Below, piece after piece: positions 49,301-60,200 of a stretch of 64,000 bases of DNA (its first letter is position 1; every line of letters starts with the position of its first letter). A program made the position numbers and the translations under genes. The notes beneath the pieces were generated by a model that made no database searches, was not told the origin of the DNA, and saw only the letters and a program-made list of their open reading frames with translations. This DNA comes from Lateolabrax maculatus. Its lineage: Eukaryota > Chordata > Actinopteri > Acropomatiformes > Lateolabracidae. The DNA lies in contig CM062218.1 in the NCBI GenBank assembly GCA_031216445.1, positions 17,235,001 to 17,299,000 on the forward strand. The letters run 5' to 3'.

Positions 49301-52300
49301 GGGGGCTCTGGGTACTCAGGGGGCTCGGGGAAGTCAGCCGCTGGGGGCTCTGGGTACTCAGGGGGCTCGGGGAAGTCAGCCGCTGGGGGCTCTGGGTACT
49401 CAGGGGGCTCGGGGAAGTCAGCCGCTGGGGGCTCTGGGTACTCAGGGGGCTCGGGGAAGTCAGCCGCTGGGGGCTCTGGGTACTCAGGGGGCTCGGGGAA
49501 GTCAGCCGCTGGGGGCTCTGGGTACTCAGGGGGCTCGGGGAAGTCAGCCGCTGGGGGCTCTGGGTACTCAGGGGGCTCGGGGAAGTCAGCCGCTGGGGGC
49601 TCTGGGTACTCAGGGGGCTCGGGGAAGTCAGCCGCTGGGGGCTCTGGGTACTCAGGGGGCTCGGGGAAGTCAGCCGCTGGGGGCTCTGGGTACTCAGGGG
49701 GCTCGGGGAAGTCAGCCGCTGGGGGCTCTGGGTACTCAGGGGGCTCGGGGAAGTCAGCCGCTGGGGGCTCTGGGTACTCAGGGGGCTCGGGGAAGTCAGC
49801 CGCTGGGGGCTCTGGGTACTCAGGGGGCTCGGGGAAGTCAGCCGCTGGGGGCTCTGGGTACTCAGGGGGCTCGGGGAAGTCAGCCGCTGGGGGCTCTGGG
49901 TACTCAGGGGGCTCGGGGAAGTCAGCCGCTGGGGGCTCTGGGTACTCAGGGGGCTCGGGGAAGTCAGCCGCTGGGGGCTCTGGGTACTCAGGGGGCTCGG
50001 GGAAGTCAGCCGCTGGGGGCTCTGGGTACTCAGGGGGCTCGGGGAAGTCAGCCGCTGGGGGCTCTGGGTACTCAGGGGGCTCGGGGAAGTCAGCCGCTGG
50101 GGGCTCTGGGTACTCAGGGGGCTCGGGGAAGTCAGCCGCTGGGGGCTCTGGGTACTCAGGGGGCTCGGGGAAGTCAGCCGCTGGGGGCTCTGGGTACTCA
50201 GGGGGCTCGGGGAAGTCAGCCGCTGGGGGCTCTGGGTACTCAGGGGGCTCGGGGAAGTCAGCCGCTGGGGGCTCTGGGTACTCAGGGGGCTCGGGGAAGT
50301 CAGCCGCTGGGGGCTCTGGGTACTCAGGGGGCTCGGGGAAGTCAGCCGCTGGGGGCTCTGGGTACTCAGGGGGCTCGGGGAAGTCAGCCGCTGGGGGCTC
50401 TGGGTACTCAGGGGGCTCGGGGAAGTCAGCCGCTGGGGGCTCTGGGTACTCAGGGGGCTCGGGGAAGTCAGCCGCTGGGGGCTCTGGGTACTCAGGGGGC
50501 TCGGGGAAGTCAGCCGCTGGGGGCTCTGGGTACTCAGGGGGCTCGGGGAAGTCAGCCGCTGGGGGCTCTGGGTACTCAGGGGGCTCGGGGAAGTCAGCCG
50601 CTGGGGGCTCTGGGTACTCAGGGGGCTCGGGGAAGTCAGCCGCTGGGGGCTCTGGGTACTCAGGGGGCTCGGGGAAGTCAGCCGCTGGGGGCTCTGGGTA
50701 CTCAGGGGGCTCGGGGAAGTCAGCCGCTGGGGGCTCTGGGTACTCAGGGGGCTCGGGGAAGTCAGCCGCTGGGGGCTCTGGGTACTCAGGGGGCTCGGGG
50801 AAGTCAGCCGCTGGGGGCTCTGGGTACTCAGGGGGCTCGGGGAAGTCAGCCGCTGGGGGCTCTGGGTACTCAGGGGGCTCGGGGAAGTCAGCCGCTGGGG
50901 GCTCTGGGTACTCAGGGGGCTCGGGGAAGTCAGCCGCTGGGGGCTCTGGGTACTCAGGGGGCTCGGGGAAGTCAGCCGCTGGGGGCTCTGGGTACTCAGG
51001 GGGCTCGGGGAAGTCAGCCGCTGGGGGCTCTGGGTACTCAGGGGGCTCGGGGAAGTCAGCCGCTGGGGGCTCTGGGTACTCAGGGGGCTCGGGGAAGTCA
51101 GCCGCTGGGGGCTCTGGGTACTCAGGGGGCTCGGGGAAGTCAGCCGCTGGGGGCTCTGGGTACTCAGGGGGCTCGGGGAAGTCAGCCGCTGGGGGCTCTG
51201 GGTACTCAGGGGGCTCGGGGAAGTCAGCCGCTGGGGGCTCTGGGTACTCAGGGGGCTCGGGGAAGTCAGCCGCTGGGGGCTCTGGGTACTCAGGGGGCTC
51301 GGGGAAGTCAGCCGCTGGGGGCTCTGGGTACTCAGGGGGCTCGGGGAAGTCAGCCGCTGGGGGCTCTGGGTACTCAGGGGGCTCGGGGAAGTCAGCCGCT
51401 GGGGGCTCTGGGTACTCAGGGGGCTCGGGGAAGTCAGCCGCTGGGGGCTCTGGGTACTCAGGGGGCTCGGGGAAGTCAGCCGCTGGGGGCTCTGGGTACT
51501 CAGGGGGCTCGGGGAAGTCAGCCGCTGGGGGCTCTGGGTACTCAGGGGGCTCGGGGAAGTCAGCCGCTGGGGGCTCTGGGTACTCAGGGGGCTCGGGGAA
51601 GTCAGCCGCTGGGGGCTCTGGGTACTCAGGGGGCTCGGGGAAGTCAGCCGCTGGGGGCTCTGGGTACTCAGGGGGCTCGGGGAAGTCAGCCGCTGGGGGC
51701 TCTGGGTACTCAGGGGGCTCGGGGAAGTCAGCCGCTGGGGGCTCTGGGTACTCAGGGGGCTCGGGGAAGTCAGCCGCTGGGGGCTCTGGGTACTCAGGGG
51801 GCTCGGGGAAGTCAGCCGCTGGGGGCTCTGGGTACTCAGGGGGCTCGGGGAAGTCAGCCGCTGGGGGCTCTGGGTACTCAGGGGGCTCGGGGAAGTCAGC
51901 CGCTGGGGGCTCTGGGTACTCAGGGGGCTCGGGGAAGTCAGCCGCTGGGGGCTCTGGGTACTCTGGGGGCTCGGGGAAGTCAGCCGCTGGGGGCTCTGGG
52001 AGCTCTGGGGGCTCGGGGAAGTCAGCCGCTGGGGGCTCTGGGAGCTCTGGGGGCTCGGGGAAGTCAGCCGCTGGGGGCTCTGGGAGCTCTGGGGGCTCGG
52101 GGAAGTCAGCCGCTGGGGGCTCTGGGAGCTCTGGGGGCTCGGGGGATTCGGCCGCTGGGAGCTCTGGGGGCTCGGGGGATTCGGCCGCTGGGAGCTCTGG
52201 GGGCTCGGGGGATTCGGCCGCTGGGAGCTCTGGGGGCTCGGGGGATTCGGCCGCTGGGAGCTCTGGGGACTCGGGGGATTCGGCCGAACGACCTCTGGGT

Positions 52301-54170
52301 TTCCCTCCCTGAAGCCTGCGAGTCTGGTGGCTTCGAGGACCTCCGAAGGCCAGACGGGTACCCCAAAATGGGTTAGGGTCTGAAACCGGCTCAGGACCGG
52401 TGGGCTGCAAACCGAGAAACCCGAGCCTAATGGACTGGGGGGCCGACAGAGACGCAGACTGGGGAGCAGGCACGGGAACAGACCAGGGTGCAGGCTGAAA
52501 GGTGGACCGGGATCCGGACCGAGAAGCTGACTGAGGTGCGGGCTGGTAATCAGGGGTCTCCAGAAAGCTCTTTATGCAGCCCGGCAGAAAATCCCTCAGC
52601 CATGGCTTCTGGGAGACCTCCCAGCGTGCTAACCGTAGGGCTTCCTCTGCATATGCTCTGTCAGGTACTCCCTTACTCTCACCAACGATACAGATGAGTC
52701 TGTAAGTCAGCTCCTGCAGATCCTCTTCAAAAGAGTACTCCTCCGCTGGGTCCATCTTGGTCAGATCCTTCTGTCACGGCGCGGTAGCCGTTTGGCAAAT
52801 ACAGGACCCAAGTGCAGAGAGGAGAGGAGACCGGCAGGTATGCTGACTGGAGTTTTATTTGCATGAGATGAGGTGCAGAGTCCAGAGCAAGCAGGTAACA
52901 AAAATGAAAAAACCGGGCAAACAGATACATCCAAGAACAGGCAGGTGAATAGTCCAATAGCAGGGTAGCTAGAGCCAACACAGGAACAGGGAACAACACA
53001 CACACACAACCGAACCAGCAAAACAAACAACCAAACAAACAAACAAAAGGATCTGACACTGACCATTGAAATGAACTAGTCTATATACTCAGCTAATAGC
53101 TGAGTACAGACAGGTGAACGGAGTGAAGCTGACGAGGAGGGAGTGGCTGAGAGGAGAGTGGAGACAGGTGTGTAGATGGGTGGGGCAATCAGGTGATGGG
53201 GAAGGAAGGAAAGTCCGAGGGCATCTGGTGGAAGGTAAGGGAATGGCAGGTGAGGGGAACCGAGCAAGAGTCCAGAAGTGTCAGACAGATCATGACACAC
53301 CCGCTCAGAGGCTCTATGAGTACAGAGAAGAGGCTCGGGGAGAGAGGACAGTCTCATAAAAACAGGAAATCAAAAATTTCTAGGACATCATAGTGAAAGG
53401 TCCACCTAACTGAGGTTAAAGCCTTCTCTACATCAGAAGCCGCTTGTGCAGCTGGTGTTTTTTCTGTTGTATGTGCCACATAATATGTAGTGTGTGTCTA
53501 ATGCAGTCTTTGACCTGTTCTTGACAGATTAATCCAGATAAATAAGATTTTTCTCCCTATTATATCTAGTCTACTTTGTCCTTCCCCTGTTTGGATATAA
53601 CTGAGATTGTAGCCTCTCTCCACAGGCTGCTGGAGATCCTATTTTGAACCATTCAGATGTAATGCTCCATGTGCTCAGACTTTTCTGTTGGTTTTCATCT
53701 ACATATTGATGAATTTACTTTGTCTACTGTGATATTTTGGTGCCATTAGGCAGGTTCAGAGAGTTAAGAAGATGTTCTAGGTGTTGTTTGTTATTTGATA
53801 TATGCTGAGATGCTGAGTTTCTTATTTAATAGATAGTATTGCTAGCATGCTGTTTCTGCAGTTTGTAACATAACAGATTTATCTCCTGTATCACATTAAC
53901 TTAGTTTCTGAGCATATCTGTGTCCACTTTATAATCAATGTCTAATATGTTATTATGAGCCTTGTGTGGGTCTTTCAGTTGAGTTGGTAAATTAAGGTTT
54001 GTTTTGTCTACAAAACTTTTTTTTAGTAGTAGTATTCCAAAACACAGATGGTGATTGTTATTTAAACAGACAGGAAGCTATCTAGTTAAGAGGAAGTGTT
54101 AGATTGTTGGTTCCCAGTCTATTTTGTTGTGTTGTGCTGAGCCAAACAAAAGTCACGAGAATAAGGCACA

Positions 54171-54201
<31 letters not shown>

Positions 54202-57200
54202 GGCCTTCTGGTTGCAGCATGATCAATGGTAAAGAGCTAGTGTGTGTGTCTCTGCGTGTGTCAGGGGGTTTGTTTGCGGATGAGGGTCGCCATGGTAACA
54301 GTTGCTGGAGGCAGATAGATGTTCAGCGGCCTTTCCCGGAGCAGAAGAGGGAGGAAGCGAGCGGATGGAAGAAAGGTTAAAACGAGAGAGATGTGGGAGT
54401 CAACGCTGAAGGCCTCCATCTCTGATTGGCTCTTTCTTCCATCCCGCATCCTCTCAACCATGACACAACTTCTGCTTCCGTTTCACCTCCGACTGAGCAG
54501 CTGTAGAGCGTTTTCCAAAACACGCTCTCCCTCGTCTCTCCGCCTCCCTCGCTCTCACTCACAGGGGCGTCCATGTGGGCGGAGGGTAATTCCGTCTCTG
54601 GGCCTGTTATACGGTAGCTGAGCATTAGGAGAGGGAGAGGGAAAGTGAATGGATCGGTGTTCGGACCGGTTGTCGTTTGATGCTTGTCAGTCATTGTGGA
54701 GCTCAGGGAAGAGATGGACAGCAAGAGCGGGATGGAGAGATTAGTGAAAGATGAACTTGAACTGGACGACTGGTGCTATAAGGAGGACAAGAAAGGTAAA
54801 GTATATGTCTGAAATACAGAAAAGAAGGACGCGTTGTGATTTAATACAGTTTAATTGCGGCTGACTTTTATAGCTCGAGATTTCACCGTTACAATTTGAT
54901 TAAAAAGTTGTATTGTCATTATTTCAGGATCTCTAGCAACAACAAAACCAGCATTTTAAAACAGTTTCATGTGTTTCTTGGTTAATGGTCCTACTCTTCT
55001 CTGGCTTTGTTTTCTCAATAAGAGGAATTTCCTGAAGCTCACTGACTTTGAATTCTCTCTGTTTTGACATATCAGCTCTCGGGCACACTTGCATGCACAC
55101 CCAAACCCCCACAGTCCATTAATGTGCCTGCATGAGCCAGAGTGGATCCTAGTTTGTTTATTTTTAAAGGAGAAACTCAAAGGTGCTGTAAGGAAAGGAC
55201 AATTAAATTATTGTTGTGCTGGTTGTAATGCCAACAGGATTAGAGAGGTTTAACATAACGTATTCAATAACTTTGTACCGTATGTTATTGATTAGAGCTC
55301 TGAACTCAATATATTTCACCTCAGGGCAACACAGCCAACTTCTGTGCACCATGGAAAACAACATACTGCTCTTTCATATATCATTGACAATGGAAGTGTT
55401 GCATCCTAAACATGACCCGTCCACCACCTCTGAGAGGATGACTTTTTTAAATCGTTCTGTGTTGCATAATGTGGCTGTGTGTGCATGCCATTGTACATGC
55501 TCATGTATTAGAAGTGATGAAAAGATGAGAGCTCACTTGCAACCGAAAGGACCCACTGCTTTCATCCAGTAAAGCGGAGTCTGACTCAGGGAATGCATGC
55601 TCTGCACATCCTCGCTTCCCTCTTCTCACTCAGCATGTGTGTTTTATATTTCCACAGTGCTATGTGCAGACAGAGTGGGCCAGATGACGAAGACCTACAA
55701 TGACATCGATGCTGTCACACGTCTGTTGGAGGAGGTGCGATGGTCTATTTTTATGTCTGCTCTGTCAGTGTCATTCAAAGCTGCACCAGGAGGGATTTTT
55801 AATAAATCCAAATCACAAAGTGAGGCTCCAACACAAAGGATGCTGCGCTGTTGATTTGCCCTATTTACCCGAAAGAAAGATGTCTGTGGCATGAATAGTC
55901 ATGGGAAATTTCCTTTAACAGAAAGCGATCAAATAAACAGCAAAATACAATAAGCAGTGAGTGAATTGTCTTCTGAATTTACCAAAAGTGGATGAACCTC
56001 GAGCCCCACAGGACACCAACAAAAACAAACGTAGTTTACCAGTGATGTACTGTGTGGTATTGATGCTATACTTCTTCTCTTCTCTTGTCTTCCTGCATTC
56101 CAACCAATAGAAAGAGAGAGATTTGGAGTTGGCTGCAAGAATCGGCCAATCGCTTCTTAAGAAGAACAGATCTCTGACCGAGCAGAATGACTATCTGGAG
56201 GAACGAGTGGGACAAATCGCAGAGGAGGTCTGTTCACACACATTTCAGATTAATCAGGCAGTAACTCATAAAATTATTCATTCTGATTATTTAGATGAGT
56301 TTGAACAATCCCAACTCAAGGTCCACTTTCTAGACTTTGTTTTGTAGCTTTCTGTGTTTTTCAGCGGATGGAGTTTGATCAACAACATCCATAATATCAA
56401 CAGTTCCATCTCCATGACAGTTGAACAAACTCCATCCCCTGCTGAAAACAATGTAAGTAAGTACAAAGCTGGTAACGGACCTTGAGTTGGGGTAAACAGC
56501 TATTTCCAAGATCCTGACTAAACCTTCATGCTTAATTATTTTTTCGTATTTGCCTCTTATGGAGAAAATGATTGACACAACTGTAATTTTTATTCGCTTG
56601 ACGATAAACCAGATTGTACAGTCGAATGAGATATAGAACAAAGATGTTTTTGCAGCACAGCCACACCACACACATGCATACATACAGTATATAAACACAT
56701 TTATTAGTTAGTTACATTATCGGTCCTCTTCCAGGTTGCCCAGCTGCACCATGAGCTGAACCTGAAGGATGAGCTGCTGCAGTTTTACACCAATGCAGCT
56801 GAGGAGAGCGAGGATGAGTCCGGCAGCTCCCCCACGTTAGCATCCTTTCTTTGCCAATCAATATCTGTCTATCTATCTTTGTTTCATTAAATTTTTAATT
56901 AATATGTTTTTGGGACACAAAAACGCAGAAGCATGCAAAAAAAAAAAAAAAAAACACATACCAGTTATAAACTACTACAGTGAAAAAAACAAGTAAGAGT
57001 TGACCGTCAGGCTCTCTCTGTGTTTATCTGTCCAAAGGGGCAAGAAAAGTAAAGTGGAAACCGCTTCAGGAGGCTTTGTGAGCGACACACTGCAGAGGAA
57101 ACTCAAAGATCTGGAAGAAGAGAACCTGTCGCTACGCTCAGAGGTATCTCCGCACACAGTAACAGAAACACACACACACACACACAAATTGCCGGGAACA

Positions 57201-60200
57201 TAATGGTTAATAATGAATGTCTACATGTAGGCTAACCATCTGAAGTCAGAGACTGAAATATATGAGGAAAAGGAGCAGCAGCTTGTCAATGACTGTGTGA
57301 AAGAACTTAGTAAGTCTTGTCTCGCTCTCCATTTCCATCTCTGTCTTTTATACCGTTTCCCTGTGTTTGTGTGCATGTCCAAACTTGTCTAAACTCTGCG
57401 TCTCTTTTTACTGTGTCCTCTGTTTCATTTTGTATCCAATGTTTTGGACACATGTCTTTCCCTCTCTCTGCTTGAACTAAACTTTATGTCCTGTCAGGGA
57501 TGTCCAGTCTCCAAATCTCTACCATAGCAGAAGAATTGGCTCGTAAGACAGAGGATGCTTCCCGGCAGCAGGAAGAGATCACACACCTCCTCTCTCAGAT
57601 AGTAGATCTGCAAAAGAAAGCCAAATCTGTGAGTACTCGTGGGCAGACACATGAACCCATTCAACTCAAAGGTGACTATTATTATGCTTTGTTCGTTTTA
57701 ATAATTTAAAAGTGTATTTCTAGTATGCAGTGGAGAATGAGGAGCTTTCTCAACACCTGGTGGCAGCTAAAGATGCCCAAAGACAGCTCACAACAGAGGT
57801 AACTTCCACATCACTGCCGTACCTTGACCACATTTTCTTGCTTGCCATGCTGATATCAGACTGTTTGACTTTAATTCCAAAAGTTAATTTTAATGTCTAC
57901 AATGAACAGCTCCAAGAGTTGGAGGAGAAGTACTTAGAGTGTATAGAGATGCTGCATGAAGCCCAGGAGGAGCTGAAGAACCTCAGGAACAGAAACTACC
58001 CTGCAGGAACCCCTCGACACTACCATCCCCTGGGACTGTACCCGATGGTGAGGGAGTGTGTGTGTGTCTGTGTGTGTCTGTGTGTGTCTCTGTGTGCACG
58101 TGATCATCTTCAGTTCTTTCACGAGTTTTTCCATTGCTTCACAAGTTTTTGTGTTGCAGGATTCTCTGGCAGCTGAGATTGAGGGAACAATGAGGAAGGA
58201 GTTGAGTCTGGATGATCCAGAGTGCGAGGAACAGAAGTATGTATGGACTAGCAGTTCAAAACTACTGTAGGGGGATTTATTTTTCAAGCTGTGTATTGCA
58301 CAGGACCAGAATTTAGTTTTTGGAACAAGCCACCATCACTTTGGGGACTGATATATCTCAACAACTACTGGATCAATGGACAGAGCCGTTACCACGGCCG
58401 TGGATCTTGTCTAAAATTCTCATTACATGTGACATAAAGATAAAATCAGTAAATGCAAAAGTAGAAAAAGCAGCTCATCTCACTGGCTGACATGGGAGGG
58501 CTTTGTCAAAGAATGTGAAGGTTAAAACTTCAATGGCAAAGAAAGAACTGCAAAATGGAGAATGTCAATAACTTTTATAATAATTTTTTATTCATCTATA
58601 GTCATGCCACTTATGATTGTAAAGGCCACCAGGGAGGTTAATGTACAGTCTTATCCAGAGAGCTACAGGATTGCGTTGAAAGTTTGCACGTGGAAAGTCA
58701 GCCAGGTGCTGTTAACTATAGTTACTAGTTACTTTTCATTGAGCTACAAAGCAGCGCGACCCCCAAGAAATATCAGTCATTTTAATCTGAAAAACCTGTG
58801 TAGAAATTAAAACACTAACACTACCTTCCCTGCTTACAGTATAGGCCAATACTCTTGTGTTTGGTTGTGTGCAGAAGCCATCGGAGGCGCGTGTTTGAGA
58901 CGGTTAAGAACATCAACCAGACGGTCCGTCAGCGTTCTCTGACTCCGACAAACGCCAACATCCCGGGCTCCAACCAGTCTCTGTCCGCTCGTACTTCGCC
59001 CCAGTCCAGCGGCCTCTCCACACCTCACTCCAGCATGTATGGAGGTGAAATCAGCGGAGACAGCATTGCCCTTGACAACCGAACGCAGAGCATCCTGATG
59101 GAGACAGCAGCCAATCAGGATAGGTGAGGAGGAGCGGGTTTATACAAGGAATGTTGAGATTGAGGACAGTTTTTAGACATCTGCATGAATCAGAGAGTGA
59201 CAAAGCACTTTTTTATGTCGACTGTTTCTTGAGTTGAGCCTTGAGGATTGATCAAATGTTGGTAGTACAGATTATATAACATAAACTTCAAGAAATTGAC
59301 ACTAGATTCATTCATGGAAAAAACATTTTTATCCTTATGCTTCACCTCTGCTTTGGCAGCAGCACAGAGGGCCGAGAGAAGAAGGCCAGCGGAGCCGAGG
59401 ACCTGCGGCTCGCCCTGCGCCGCCTGTCTCTGCGTCGACAAAACAACCTGAGCGAGAGGCGCTTCTTTGAAGAGGAGAGGGATCGGAGGCGGGGCGGACA
59501 CGGTGGTCTACATGAAGCCCTGGGCCAGGAGAGTCTGTTGACCCCCTCAGAAAGCATCATGTCCCTTGGGAACCTCCACATCTGGGCCTCAAGGGGGCCC
59601 TACCTCCCTGACAAACTCCAGATCGTCAAACCGCTTGAAGGTGAGGGAGAGAGGGAGCGCGGGATGAGCTGCAAAGTGGGGAGGAAGTGGGAAGGTGACC
59701 GACCCCGAGGGCTTGGGACAAAGAAAGGGAGCAAGCGGGGCAGGGGTACGGAGGGGGAGAGGAGGCGGGAGAGCCGGCCTGGGCGGACGCTCGAGGGGGA
59801 AAGGGAAAGAGGTTGGGGATGGGCGAAAAAGACCGGAGCTGGGTCAGAGAGGGAGAGGGGCAGGAGGTGGGCCAGAGACCGAGGCGGGAGCAAGAAGATG
59901 AAGGGAGCAATAGAGAGGGAAGAGAGGCCTCTGTCACTGATGCTCTTTAACTCGTTCTGGTCTCTGATGCACCATCACAAGTCAGGCAGTTTTGCATCTC
60001 CACGCAGCTATTACAAAGACACGCAGCCGAGGGGATGGTTGTAGACGGATGCACGCTTGCGATCAGACAGAGGAAGAGAGAGAGGGTGGTGTTCGTCTCG
60101 TGCCGTGCATCCAGACCATTCGCTGCTGTTCTTTAACTGATCGTGACGTCCCTCTGGGATAAGGGAAACCAGCACACGCCTAACCTCGCAGGGCATAGAT

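Larger units (their letters stand above)
47628..53297 (-). mobile_element. non-autonomous LTR retrotransposon, Tf1/sushi-like self-priming type
   Basis: A 5,670-bp element lies in a trak1 intron, antisense to the gene. The LTRs begin TGTCA and end TGACA, and 5-bp target duplications CACCC lie at 47623-47627 and 53298-53302. The two 526-bp LTRs look identical by eye, so insertion is recent. Minus-strand order: 5' LTR (53297-52772), self-complementary primer site, one ORF, polypurine tract, 3' LTR (48153-47628). No protease, reverse transcriptase, RNase H or integrase is encoded, so it must be mobilised in trans. The MDPAEE start of the ORF recalls Gag starts of fish Ty3/Gypsy sushi-type elements (family knowledge, moderate). 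Confidence 0.9.

Noticed and set aside
47932..52755. Host proline-rich or collagen-like structural gene
   Set aside because: The ORF sits exactly between LTRs with a target-site duplication, starts 16 nt from one LTR and ends inside the other, so it belongs to the retroelement.
54174..54380. 67-codon ORF in the TG repeat
   Set aside because: It is generated by the (TG)n run and has no homology or splice support.
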